From Ferruginibacter sp. (GTDB lineage: Bacteria > Bacteroidota > Bacteroidia > Chitinophagales > Chitinophagaceae): a stretch of DNA of 40,882 nt. The notes under the pieces were generated by a model. The model saw nothing but the letters and a program-made list of their open reading frames with translations, made no database searches and had not been told where the DNA came from. The stretch's first letter is position 1. Each line of letters opens with the position of its first letter. This document shows positions 21,851 to 30,779 of the stretch, one piece after another. The stretch covers positions 1 through 40,882 of the forward strand of contig NZ_JAQBNR010000014.1 in the NCBI RefSeq assembly GCF_028288465.1, given 5' to 3'. The translations under genes and the position numbers were made by a program.

Positions 21851-23014
21851 TTACGGTAAATAAAGATTCACAATACGGCCCTGTTTCTGCGTGGGTGCTA
21901 AAACAGTCAGGGAATCATTCTGCAATATCAGCACTTTTCCTTCTGGCTTTAAATCCCAAAGGCTGCCGGTAAAAAAAACGTTGAGCCCATTGTGAATTCC
22001 TGATTGCGACGCACGGCTTGTTATACTGTACCTTGTCCACGCATCACCTTCTGTAATTTTGTTATACAAAGTGGTATCAGCAAATTCTGCGGAGTTTGTA
22101 AAACTTTTATATCCGGTCCAGCGGGTATGCCAAATGGAATCTGTTCCGCTAAGGGAAGGTATCATAACAAAATTAACTTTGCCGGCAATACGTTTATAGG
22201 CTTGCGGAAACAAGCTGCCTGCACAAATCAGCAGGCCCATCCTGCTCACCCTGGTGGAAAAAATGGGTTTTTGATCTGTATTACCGCATGTTGAAAATAT
22301 TTGTTCATCATCTACCGGAAATACCTTTTTTACAATGGGTGGGATAATTTTTCCATTGGGGCCAAAAACAACTGAGGTATTGTAAATTTTCCCGTTGGGC
22401 GTTACCTCCAGGTGGCCGTCAACGTTAATGGAAACATCTGGCAATGCTATGGAACCTGCCGCTATCACGCAGTTGTACTCTTTGGCAAGTTGCGAAAAAG
22501 TAGTTTCATAAATTGCACACATTTGCTTAGCCTTCATACTAAATAAGGCATATTTTCTTTTGTCTGCTGCGGGCGCATTGCAATAGTTCACAAAAAATTT
22601 GTACAGGTTTGCAATAACCAGGATTGTCATCGCAGCGTCTACTGAAGGCTGCGAGTAAATTTCGCTTTTTTCGTTGGCCGTAACCAGCCATGTACCAATA
22701 TACTCCGGCAATACTACTATTGACCGCGGAGTAATTTTATGTTCCTTTTTTAAAGCCTCAAAATATTTTCGAAGGCAGCTTTTAAAGCTTGAAGCGGTTG
22801 AATAATCGTAAGTAGATAAATAAGGCTGCATGCCAATGATATTGCCTTTACCGTAGTCTGAGCCAATTTCCGTGTAAGCCAATCCATTCTTGTAAAAAGA
22901 ATAAGTATCTGCAGTTGATGTCCTTTCTTTTACACGGTCCATCTCGGCCCAGATATTATAAGCGGTAAGCAATACCAAAACAAACACTCCTGAAAATACA
23001 ATAAATGTTTTCAT
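21851..23014 (-). CDS. Membrane-anchored carbon-nitrogen hydrolase (nitrilase superfamily)
   Basis: ATG 23014 (MKTFIVFSG) is preferred to a TTG two codons upstream. The 387 residues begin with a signal anchor (about 4-24). The nitrilase core shows the catalytic triad Glu104 in VLPEYIG, Lys229 or Lys230 in PPIVKKVFP, and Cys264 in GLLICAGS. The core carries inserts of about 60 residues after the Glu motif, longer than in small amidases. Superfamily members cleave nitriles or amides or transfer acyl groups; the Cys motif and membrane anchor recall lipoprotein N-acyltransferase-like or amidase branches, but this protein has only one membrane helix. It would act at the periplasmic face. It is a single gene; substrate unknown. 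Confidence 0.82.
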   Translation of the reverse strand: MKTFIVFSGVFVLVLLTAYNIWAEMDRVKERTSTADTYSFYKNGLAYTEIGSDYGKGNIIGMQPYLSTYDYSTASSFKSCLRKYFEALKKEHKITPRSIVVLPEYIGTWLVTANEKSEIYSQPSVDAAMTILVIANLYKFFVNYCNAPAADKRKYALFSMKAKQMCAIYETTFSQLAKEYNCVIAAGSIALPDVSINVDGHLEVTPNGKIYNTSVVFGPNGKIIPPIVKKVFPVDDEQIFSTCGNTDQKPIFSTRVSRMGLLICAGSLFPQAYKRIAGKVNFVMIPSLSGTDSIWHTRWTGYKSFTNSAEFADTTLYNKITEGDAWTRYSITSRASQSGIHNGLNVFFTGSLWDLKPEGKVLILQNDSLTVLAPTQKQGRIVNLYLP

Positions 23015-23335
23015 GAACAATTCGGTGGCTATTTAACCTTGTTTTAAGAAATTTCTTGCTGTGTAGGTGAGTATGGCAAAAATGGAACCGATTGTTGAAG
23101 ATAAACAAAAACTATTTCGGCTAGGATGTTGTTTTGAGAAGCCAATGATTACAATCAAGCGAATGAAATAGCTGTAATCTGCTATTAAAGACAGAATGAA
23201 ATTATTCATTTACAGTTATTTACAGTAGCAGAAACACCTTTCAAACTGGTGGGGAAAAAATTACGCAGTGATTGAAATTTATTTTGAAAAAAATCCGGCA
23301 ATGATTGAAGCCAGCCGGCATAAGGCTGCAACTAA
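23015..23335. other. 321-bp intergenic region
   Basis: It lies between two minus-strand genes. I see short direct repeats (TTACAG twice near 23210-23225) but no clear promoter box, terminator or gene. Confidence 0.5.
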
Positions 23336-24784
23336 TTATTGTTTATAGGCTTCTTTTAATTCCAGCATAATAGTTTCAACAAAAGCATTGTAATTTTTAT
23401 TGGGATTAATATCTTTTTCAAACATCTCCAATTTCTTTACAATAAATGGCAGGTAGGTAAACCCTCCCTTCACATTGCTCCTTATAATTTCTTCTGCGTG
23501 GCTGGTATCGCCCAATTGCCTTGCAATGATCACTTCGCCTGCTCTTACAAAATGTTCATACAAGCTCTGTATCCAGTTGGTATACGATTGTTTGCGCATC
23601 GCATCCTTTATGGGCAGGTATAAATATTCGGTTGACTTTTTCAGTTCCTCCGGCAACTGATCGATGGCGCTGTTTACAAAGGAATGCCCAAACTCGTGCA
23701 CCGACAATCCCTGTATCCTGTCAGGATAATCAAAACCAAGATCCAAATGCCCGGGATCAAACGACTGAAAACTGAAAGGCGCAAAGGCATTGTAAATGCT
23801 TTTGGTGATGGCGTTCATTTTGCCATAGCCGGAGCTGGTAATTAAATTCATCACCGGCACCAGGTTATAGTCGTGAAAAGATTTGTTGTAAAAATTTTCC
23901 ATGGTCAGTATAAATTTGGAAGAAGGCAGGTTCTTTTCAACATCCATTTTTGCACGCTGAAAATTGGACTTATTTTCTTCCATCCATTTTTCAAAATGGA
24001 TAGCTTTATAAAAGCTGTTGAACGAATCTAAAAAGGCTGTGGCAATGAGCCTGCCTGCTGCTGCATCACCATTACCTGAAAAAGCAAGTATGGTTTCTTT
24101 ATTGGTAGTGCTGTTCAATTTTGCATTGGGTACTTCGTCCACCTGTTCCAGCAAGCCAACAAAAAAGTCGTTATAAAATTGTTTAGCCTGGTATTGCCTG
24201 TACAGCTGCATCATGGCACAACTGTCAAATACTTTATAGCGATGGTAATTTTTCCACGCCATCAAATTCCAATCCTGCCAGGTAGTTTTCTTATTGTCAA
24301 TTACTACAGAATCGGTGAGCTTTTCCAGGTCAGGTCCCATGTCCAGCTGCAGCATTAAACCAAACAATTCCAGGTTGGTGTTGCTGATTACATTGATTTT
24401 TTTCGCTGCAACGGTCTTATAGTTTAACAACAGGCTTCCATCTGCATGATCGCCTTTTATTTCAATACTGTGTGGAGCTGTTTTGTCTGCAGTCAGCTGA
24501 AGCAAAATGGTGTCATTCTGTGGCGAGAGTTGCCTGCTCCAAATTGTATTGCTTCCTTCTTTTACTGCCAGTTGTAAATTACCCTGTGTCAGCTGCACGG
24601 AGTAATGAATAAAAATAATGTCGCCTGCTGCGGCATTAAACGTTACAGCGTCAGTCTTATTGAAATTGCTAAAGCTTTCATTCATTTGACCGGGTGTATT
24701 GCTGCTTCTAAAAGATCCGGCATAATGACTGCAGGAAGTAGTCAACATTAGTATAAACGAAAAGCACAGCGTAATTTTTTTCAT
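23336..24784 (-). CDS. DUF4932-like lipoprotein metallopeptidase (HExxH)
   Basis: ATG 24784 gives MKKITLCFS and a lipoprotein signal with Cys18 (TTSC); a start six codons upstream is less fitting. The mature 460 residues begin with a beta-rich part (about 45-125). A helical domain with the zinc motif HEFGHSF (363-369) follows; downstream HFVRAGEVIIAR may supply the third ligand (glutamate). The arrangement agrees with DUF4932-type gluzincins of Bacteroidota. The protein would sit in the outer membrane or periplasm and cleave peptides; the substrate is unknown. It is a single gene, upstream of the nitrilase-like gene and downstream of the AraC gene, all minus strand. Confidence 0.8.
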   Translation of the reverse strand: MKKITLCFSFILMLTTSCSHYAGSFRSSNTPGQMNESFSNFNKTDAVTFNAAAGDIIFIHYSVQLTQGNLQLAVKEGSNTIWSRQLSPQNDTILLQLTADKTAPHSIEIKGDHADGSLLLNYKTVAAKKINVISNTNLELFGLMLQLDMGPDLEKLTDSVVIDNKKTTWQDWNLMAWKNYHRYKVFDSCAMMQLYRQYQAKQFYNDFFVGLLEQVDEVPNAKLNSTTNKETILAFSGNGDAAAGRLIATAFLDSFNSFYKAIHFEKWMEENKSNFQRAKMDVEKNLPSSKFILTMENFYNKSFHDYNLVPVMNLITSSGYGKMNAITKSIYNAFAPFSFQSFDPGHLDLGFDYPDRIQGLSVHEFGHSFVNSAIDQLPEELKKSTEYLYLPIKDAMRKQSYTNWIQSLYEHFVRAGEVIIARQLGDTSHAEEIIRSNVKGGFTYLPFIVKKLEMFEKDINPNKNYNAFVETIMLELKEAYKQ

Positions 24785-24899
24785 CCAACAAGATTTAAAC
24801 ATTTTAAAAGTCTGCGTTGCAATATTATATTGAATAACACAGGCCCGCTTGTATAAAATTGCTTTTTTATCAGATGGTTCGGTTTATTAAAAATGCTGT

Positions 24900-25664
24900 T
24901 TATTCAGGTTGAACAAACCGGCTGGGGCTAATGCCAAAATACTTTTTAAAACTGTTTGTAAAATGGCTGGGATCGTAAAAGCCTTGTGAATAGGCTATAT
25001 CAGTAAGTGGTATATTTTGCAGCAATAATTTTTTTGACTGGCCAAGCCGGTACAGCATAATATAGGTTTGAGGTGTAACGCCTTTTGCTTTTTTAAATTC
25101 CCGGATAAAATGAAATTTGCTCATGCAAAATTTCTTTGCCAGCCAGTCTGTATCAATGGGCTTGTTGGGATAAGCATCAATGATTTCGTCTATCCGGTAA
25201 AAAACGGATGCCCAGGAGTTTTTGGGATGCGGATCTGTTGCATGACCCGCCAGCATTTTAAAAGAAGTCTCCCATTTTTGAGCAGCTGTATTTTCTGTAT
25301 TAAACAAATGCAGTAAGTTATTAAAAAGCGGTACGTCGTAAATCACCCTTTCTAAAGCCATTACCGGTTTGTTATTGGAAAAATGTTGTAATACTTCCGG
25401 GTTAACATAGATGGTTTTGTAACTGTAGCCTGCAGGGCTTAAAGAGAAATTACGATGCACTTCATTTACCTGCGTAATGCTGATGGTTCCGGCGGGGGCG
25501 ATAAATTCCTGTTCGGTATTTTTCAATATTTCTGTTCCGTTTGTAATGAGCGATACACAAAAAAAGTCGTGAAAATGAAAAGGGAAATAATCGTTTTCAT
25601 TTTCCGAAGAAAATAATTCCGTGTTATCAAAACATCCAACTCTTTTATATTGAAATGATGGCAT
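24900..25664 (-). CDS. AraC-family transcriptional regulator
   Basis: 254 residues: an N-terminal cupin-like sensing domain (about 20-110, with HFHDFFCVSLI and GTISITQVNEVH), a linker, and the C-terminal double helix-turn-helix (about 155-252). The latter is recognised from DTDWLAKKFCMSKFHFIREFK, then the signature IAYSQGFYDPSHFTNSFKKYFGISPSRF. Cupin-type AraC proteins usually respond to small organic ligands. It is divergent from the Tat-DinB gene with 209 bp between them, so that gene, or the minus-strand genes that follow, may be targets. The inducer is unknown. Confidence 0.95.
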   Translation of the reverse strand: MPSFQYKRVGCFDNTELFSSENENDYFPFHFHDFFCVSLITNGTEILKNTEQEFIAPAGTISITQVNEVHRNFSLSPAGYSYKTIYVNPEVLQHFSNNKPVMALERVIYDVPLFNNLLHLFNTENTAAQKWETSFKMLAGHATDPHPKNSWASVFYRIDEIIDAYPNKPIDTDWLAKKFCMSKFHFIREFKKAKGVTPQTYIMLYRLGQSKKLLLQNIPLTDIAYSQGFYDPSHFTNSFKKYFGISPSRFVQPE

Positions 25665-25873
25665 GCCGAAATTTTAAATCAGTATGAATAAATCTATGCC
25701 CTGTATTTGAAGATACAAACTATTTAAAGCACGATGCAACATGAAGCTGAATTTTCATCTAAAATCAAAAAGGCTGAAAACATTTAAACAAAGAAGCTTG
25801 CATCTGAAAATAATCTGGACTAACTTTCAATAGCAATTTTCAAAACAGCTTGTATAATCAAAAAATCAGCTTC

Positions 25874-26536
25874 ATGCAACAGCAAACAACACCCATCAAC
25901 CGCAGAAATTTTTTACGCAATGCTTCACTCGCTGCTGCCGGTACCGCCGGTTTCAGCATGCTTTCTTTTGAAAGTTTTAGTAATCCCATGGAAGGCGAAA
26001 ATCCCAATATTATTGGTCCGTTGCAGGGCTATTCGCCGCAGATAGGTATACTGGTTTCTATGATGACCTGGATAAGAGAATCCGTCGTTCGTGCGGCAAA
26101 AGATCTGAAGACAGAAGAACTTGATTTTTTAATGGACCCCAAAGCCAATACGATCGGGGCAATGCTTATGCACCTTGCAGCTACCGATACCGTATACCAG
26201 GACCTGACATTTTATAACCTGAAAGATTTCAGCGAAAGCAATCAAAAAAGGTTCGGCGTAGCCATGGAATTGGGAGATGAAGGTCGTAAACAAATAAAAG
26301 GCAACAACCTGGATTATTATTTAAGCACGTTACAGGAAGTAAGAGAAAAAACACTGGCTGAATTTAAAAAACGGGATGATAAGTGGTTTGCCCAGGTTGA
26401 TCCTTCTTTTTTTGGTGGCAAACCAACCAATAATTTTTGCAAATGGTTTCATGTATGTGAACACGAAGCCAATCACCGCGGGCAGATAACACTGGTTAGA
26501 AAAAGGTTGCCGGGTGCGCCGGCCGGTAAAGAATAG
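25874..26536 (+). CDS. DinB-fold protein with Tat-like signal peptide
   Basis: The start at ATG 25874 gives MQQQTTPINRRNFLRNAS, a twin-arginine signal (RRNFL) followed by an Ala/Gly-rich hydrophobic stretch ending near SNP. The mature part is a DinB-like four-helix bundle: MLMHLAATD supplies the first metal His, and HEANHRGQ the His pair at the end. The in-frame TTG at 25850 is less likely. DinB proteins are metal-binding and often thiol-dependent transferases or of unknown role; export by Tat would make this one periplasmic and folded before export. It is divergent from the AraC gene, a likely regulator. The next gene starts 146 bp downstream. Confidence 0.85.
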   Translation: MQQQTTPINRRNFLRNASLAAAGTAGFSMLSFESFSNPMEGENPNIIGPLQGYSPQIGILVSMMTWIRESVVRAAKDLKTEELDFLMDPKANTIGAMLMHLAATDTVYQDLTFYNLKDFSESNQKRFGVAMELGDEGRKQIKGNNLDYYLSTLQEVREKTLAEFKKRDDKWFAQVDPSFFGGKPTNNFCKWFHVCEHEANHRGQITLVRKRLPGAPAGKE

Positions 26537-26682
26537 CTTCGGTAGTCAATGGTGAGTGGTGAATGGTCAATAGGGAATCATCGGCCATTACAATTCAACA
26601 ATCAACCGGTCACTTAACAATTATTAACACCCCGTTATCGAGTATATCAGTATTAATATTTTCGACCACAATAAAACTATTT

Positions 26683-27390
26683 ATGGATACCCCTCCTTCT
26701 TCAGAAAAAATAATACTGCAAACCAATCAACAGTTGGTACAATGGCAAAACCGGTTGCTGCCCTGGATGATTGCTATGCCTACCCTTTTGATTGGTGCCT
26801 TTATAATACTTGGCACATTAAAACTGAACAACTTCGAAAAGTTTGCCTACCGGGGTGATGAAGAAAAAACCACATTGACCATTCCTTCGCCTTACGCCAA
26901 CAGCACCGATTCTGCCTTAAAAAAAAGTGCGGATTATTTAAAATGGTATTCGCTGGTTAAGATGGAAGAATACAGCATCAACCGCCGTTACAACCAGGGT
27001 GGCGTATTGCTGATGTCACGCATCTACATTAAATACCTGGGCTTTTTTACTGGTATGATACTGGCCATTGTAGGCGCCGTTTTCATCATCTCCAAATTAA
27101 AGGAAGATGTAACAGAAATTGAAGGCAGTGTGGAGGAAAAAACAAAATTCAGGATGGTCTCGTCATCACCGGGTATTATTTTCGGCGTACTTGGTACCGC
27201 ACTGATGCTGACGACAATTTTAACACACTCTGAAATCAGTGTAAAAGATATGCCCCTGTACCTGAATACTTACAATATTGCTGAAACACAAAAAACTATT
27301 AAAGCACCGGAAAAAGAAACCAAAAAAAGTAAGATCAATTCGAAAGCGGTGGATGATTTAATGATGGATACAGACAGCACAGGTAAATAA
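26683..27390 (+). CDS. Multi-pass membrane protein of unknown function
   Basis: Start at ATG 26683 (MDTPPSSEK); the frame extends upstream but that stretch reads as non-coding. The 235 residues hold three hydrophobic helices, at about 29-46 (LLPWMIAMPTLLIGAFII), 122-143 (YLGFFTGMILAIVGAVFII) and 171-190 (SPGIIFGVLGTALMLTTI). A loop of about 70 residues lies between the first two and a hydrophilic Lys-rich tail at the C-terminus. No family is recognised. The secreted metallopeptidase gene follows after 29 bp, so they are co-transcribed and may work together, for instance as peptidase and membrane scaffold. Confidence 0.72.
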   Translation: MDTPPSSEKIILQTNQQLVQWQNRLLPWMIAMPTLLIGAFIILGTLKLNNFEKFAYRGDEEKTTLTIPSPYANSTDSALKKSADYLKWYSLVKMEEYSINRRYNQGGVLLMSRIYIKYLGFFTGMILAIVGAVFIISKLKEDVTEIEGSVEEKTKFRMVSSSPGIIFGVLGTALMLTTILTHSEISVKDMPLYLNTYNIAETQKTIKAPEKETKKSKINSKAVDDLMMDTDSTGK

Positions 27391-27419
27391 CCATATTCTT
27401 CGTTTTTAAACTCAGTACA

Positions 27420-29138
27420 ATGCGTTTATTTATTTTATTCATTGTTTGCATGGCGGCGTTGCCGCCTGCAGCACAAGCCCAGAAAAAAGTAGACCGCCAG
27501 TATTTTATAAACCTGCTGAATGCGGGCCAGTATGATAAAGTATTTGACTCCTGCACCAGGTTGCGAAAAGAAGTGTATGGCAAAAATGCGGTGGTGGATT
27601 ATTTTATTGCCAAGAGTCTTTGCCTGGACGGATACAAAGACAAATCGGCTTATTGCTTTAACTGCATCATTAAAAACTTTAAATTATCCGGCGCAAAAAA
27701 AAGTTTTATACAGGAAGAAATAAATACCTGTACAGCACCTGCGGCAGAAGAAGCCGCAACGGTTGCAGCCTCGCCCGATTTTAGTTACATCAACAACGTA
27801 TCTCTGCCAGAAGCCAGTGTTGGTGGAAAGATGGGTAAAGTGTATGACTGTTTTACACAAAACCAAACCATGAACTTAAGCAATATGGTGTCAACAACTG
27901 AACTTGAATCGCGGCTGTTTGCAATTAATAAAAAACCAGCAGCCATTAAAAAAATAAAAAGCATTACAGATGAGCGCTATAAAATTGATACCGGTGGCAG
28001 GTATGTCTTTGTAACGCTGAAAAAGTACCCGCTGGATAGCGTTAGCTACGCGGCCAGTCAGCTGGAAAAAGCCTATCGCTTTTTTGTAAGCTACTATGGG
28101 CTGCGGGCGCCTGATCAGTTGCTAACGGTATATATGCTGCGTGATCAAAATGCATTACGGCAAACTGCCAAACTGGTACACGGCATCATATTACCTGATC
28201 CCAATATTGGCTATTCCAACCTGTCTGACCTGAGCCTGCTTGGCATCGGCGATGCCAAACATCTCGGCACAATGTACCATGAGTTATTTCATTTGGTAGT
28301 ACGCACCGACCTGGGTGATATTCCCGCATTCCTGGATGAAGGGATAGCTAGTCTGTACTCCGTAAGCAAATGGAAGAACGATACCCTATTGGGCGACTAC
28401 CGGCCATGGCGGCTGGAAGAATTACAGGAAGCAAAACATGCTACTGATAAACAACTGCAAATTCCGCCGATGGATAAACTGATCAATTACAGCTGGGATG
28501 AATTTGATGGCGTGGAAACAAAAAATGTTTGCCAGGTGGCCGTCAACTACGCACTCTCCAATTTTATTATGATTTACCTGCAGGAAAAAAAGATGTTGCA
28601 GCAAATGGTAACCGCTTTCAAAAACCGGCCGTTTGTACCAGATGACCCTGCGAATGTAAAAACTAACCTGCAAATTTTTGAGTCGGTAGTGAAAGATTCC
28701 ATCGAAAATTTCACTGCCCATTTTGACGACTGGTTTTCGAAATTGTACAATTTCAGCCTGTATAAGAAAAGCGCAGCTTCGGTCATTAACCCGGTAAGCA
28801 TGGAGCAGCAAATCGACAACGCCTGGGCCTTATTTTATGAAACACAGGAGAAGGCATCCCGGTATATTGCAGCAGATAGTTTTAAGAGATTAGAAACAGA
28901 GCTGAGGACGATAGAGCAGGATTATCGTGCAGTTGGTGCACAAAGCAGCGCAATGAATGCAATGGCTAATTCAGCAGCCAATAATCCACCTGTGAATGAG
29001 CAGTCGAATGTGGTACAGCAAAGCGTGCCTGTTAATGACAGAACAGCGAAAAGAAATGCAGTACAACAAAGGCTGGAAGCCTATGACAAGAAATTACGCA
29101 AACTGCTTTTTGACCATATGCCTAAGACGGCAAATTGA
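27420..29138 (+). CDS. Secreted gluzincin-type metallopeptidase (peptidase MA-like)
   Basis: The 572 residues begin with a signal peptide (about 1-20, PPAAQAQ). Residues 21-110 contain four to five Cys (CTRLRK, CLDGYKD, CFNC, TCTAP) that may form disulphides. The zinc site is HELFH at 287-291 followed after 16 residues by DEGIASLY (Glu307), the HExxH...E pattern of the peptidase MA group. The C-terminal 100 residues are Gln/Asn/Ala-rich and coiled-coil-like. It is periplasmic or secreted and follows the membrane-protein gene by 29 bp. The reaction is peptide-bond cleavage; substrate unknown. Confidence 0.82.
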   Translation: MRLFILFIVCMAALPPAAQAQKKVDRQYFINLLNAGQYDKVFDSCTRLRKEVYGKNAVVDYFIAKSLCLDGYKDKSAYCFNCIIKNFKLSGAKKSFIQEEINTCTAPAAEEAATVAASPDFSYINNVSLPEASVGGKMGKVYDCFTQNQTMNLSNMVSTTELESRLFAINKKPAAIKKIKSITDERYKIDTGGRYVFVTLKKYPLDSVSYAASQLEKAYRFFVSYYGLRAPDQLLTVYMLRDQNALRQTAKLVHGIILPDPNIGYSNLSDLSLLGIGDAKHLGTMYHELFHLVVRTDLGDIPAFLDEGIASLYSVSKWKNDTLLGDYRPWRLEELQEAKHATDKQLQIPPMDKLINYSWDEFDGVETKNVCQVAVNYALSNFIMIYLQEKKMLQQMVTAFKNRPFVPDDPANVKTNLQIFESVVKDSIENFTAHFDDWFSKLYNFSLYKKSAASVINPVSMEQQIDNAWALFYETQEKASRYIAADSFKRLETELRTIEQDYRAVGAQSSAMNAMANSAANNPPVNEQSNVVQQSVPVNDRTAKRNAVQQRLEAYDKKLRKLLFDHMPKTAN

Positions 29139-29204
29139 CTGGGCAAAGCTCAATGCTTTAATTTGTACAGGTTTTTTATTTAGCCGGCAATTAATAATAC
29201 CTTC

Positions 29205-30044
29205 ATGAAAATTCATTACATGCGATTCCTGTTTTTTATTGGCTGTTGTTTAGCAATACAATTTGCAGCCGCACAAACCGATTCTCTGGAATTACAATTT
29301 CCAACAGGTTCCGGTTATCTTACCTCATTTGACGGCACTAAAATTTATTATGAAGTGCGGGGCAATGGTAAGCCTGTTTTGTTATTGCACGGTTTTATTG
29401 TAAATGGCACTTCCTGGAAAAGGGCTGCACTGTATACCGGTTTGCTGAAAGCAGGCTATAAGGTAATTGTACCCGATATGCGTGGAAATGGTAAATCAGG
29501 TAAGCCGCACGATTCTACTGCGTATGATAATGACGCCGAGGCGAAAGACATAATGCAACTGATGGGATTGCTGAAGATTAATAAATATGGCGTGGTAGGT
29601 TACTCAAGAGGTTCGATTATAACTGCCCGCCTGCTGGTGCTGGATAAAAACGTACAGGCGGCAGTAATGGGTGGTATGGGAACCGACTTCACCAATCCGC
29701 TATGGCCAAGACGAATTATGTTTTACCAGGCGTTAATGGGGGATTCCATCCCGGAATTAAAAGCAATGGTAGGCTATGTACAACAGCAAAAACTGGATCA
29801 GCTGGCGTTAGCGTATCTGCAACGTTCACAACCATCTACACCGAAAGAGGTATTACATAAAGTAAAACAACCCGTACTGGTGATCAGCGGCAGCGAAGAT
29901 GCAGACAATGGTTCAGCTGGCGAACTGGCAAAACTGCTGCCCAACAGTACACTGGCAACCGTACCTGGCGATCATAACCATGCGTCGGCTACCAGCGAAT
30001 TTTCAAAAGAAGTGATACAATTTTTACAACAACACCGTTATTAG
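29205..30044 (+). CDS. Secreted alpha/beta hydrolase
   Basis: The 279 residues carry a signal peptide (about 1-23, IQFAAAQ). An alpha/beta hydrolase core follows: the oxyanion loop LLLHGFIVNG (59-68), nucleophile elbow GYSRGS (Ser134), acid Asp232 in SGSEDADN, and His257 or His259 in PGDHNHA. The cap region is short. It resembles esterases or other small-molecule hydrolases of the family; substrate unknown. ATG 29205 or the in-frame ATG 29220 both give a signal peptide; I chose the first. It stands 66 bp past the metallopeptidase gene on the same strand, possibly part of that transcript. Confidence 0.88.
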   Translation: MKIHYMRFLFFIGCCLAIQFAAAQTDSLELQFPTGSGYLTSFDGTKIYYEVRGNGKPVLLLHGFIVNGTSWKRAALYTGLLKAGYKVIVPDMRGNGKSGKPHDSTAYDNDAEAKDIMQLMGLLKINKYGVVGYSRGSIITARLLVLDKNVQAAVMGGMGTDFTNPLWPRRIMFYQALMGDSIPELKAMVGYVQQQKLDQLALAYLQRSQPSTPKEVLHKVKQPVLVISGSEDADNGSAGELAKLLPNSTLATVPGDHNHASATSEFSKEVIQFLQQHRY

Positions 30045-30045
30045 C

Positions 30046-30083
30046 AGGCATTTTATTTAAATTGGGACTTAGATAAAATGTCT
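30046..30083. terminator. Weak AT-rich hairpin between convergent genes
   Basis: Arms at 30046-30056 and 30073-30083 pair over 11 bp including one G-T wobble, with a 16-nt loop, exactly in the gap between the convergent alpha/beta hydrolase and DinB genes. There is no clear T tract and the stem is AT-rich, so this is only a candidate. Confidence 0.35.
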
Positions 30084-30556
30084 CAACCGATCTTCCTGTA
30101 TTTTGTGCCGATATAATCTACAAAATCCGGCTCCAGTCCCTGCTGCCGGATGAAGGTTTGAATTTGTGCCCGGTGATGAATAGAATGGTAATTTAATTGC
30201 AACGCTATATCCAGTGGCGTTGCAGCCCAGCGGCCCCCATCAAAACCAACAAACTCAACTTCTGTAGCTAATGCTGTCTCTGTCTTTTCAGCAATATAAT
30301 CCACCCAAAGCTGCAGACTTTTGCTCCATTGTTCTTCCAGCTCAGTTATATTGTACACCGGCTCCCACCATGACATAGCGGGTGCCTTTGCATCCTGCAT
30401 TATCCTGGCCATCCATTTATATTGCGAATTGATCAGGTGGCTAAAGAGTTTTATACTTTCGTCTTTATCGGTCAGCTCCATTATTTTCGCAAGTAGCTTT
30501 TTGTTGGTTACATCATTGTAACTAAAAGTGTCCAGTAAATATTCTTTCATCTGCAT
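30083..30556 (-). CDS. DinB-family protein
   Basis: About 157 residues forming a DinB-like four-helix bundle: the start MKEYLLDTFSYNDVTNKKLL is typical, LFSHLINSQYKW holds the first metal His, and YHSIHHRAQ holds the later His pair. It is cytoplasmic with no signal peptide. ATG 30556 is chosen; ATG 30550 is equally plausible. The family binds a divalent metal and includes thiol-dependent transferases and many proteins without known role. It is a single gene. It is not close in sequence to the Tat-exported DinB protein encoded at 25874. Confidence 0.88.
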   Translation of the reverse strand: MQMKEYLLDTFSYNDVTNKKLLAKIMELTDKDESIKLFSHLINSQYKWMARIMQDAKAPAMSWWEPVYNITELEEQWSKSLQLWVDYIAEKTETALATEVEFVGFDGGRWAATPLDIALQLNYHSIHHRAQIQTFIRQQGLEPDFVDYIGTKYRKIG

Positions 30557-30690
30557 AAACAACAATCAAATTAAAGTGAGTGAATTTTTCATCAGCAGCA
30601 CCCGGCGGTATTGCTATTTTTACAAATAAAATTAAATATAAATTGGCGGAACCGACCTGCTTATTATAAGTCAGGTATATGCAAAAAAGA

Positions 30691-30708
30691 AGCAGACTTT
30701 CGTCTGCT
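30691..30708. terminator. Bidirectional terminator downstream of the SusD gene
   Basis: AGCAGAC (30691-30697) and GTCTGCT (30702-30708) form a 7-bp stem with a 4-nt loop, which reads GAAA on the minus strand. T-rich tracts follow in both directions (CTTTTCTTTTTG on plus; TCTTTTTTGC on minus). It lies about 72 bp past the SusD stop. Confidence 0.82.
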
Positions 30709-30779
30709 CTTTTCTTTTTGTATAACCAAAACCAATTGCACTTTTATTGAAGGAAAAAGCCAACCTGTAATGAAAAAAT

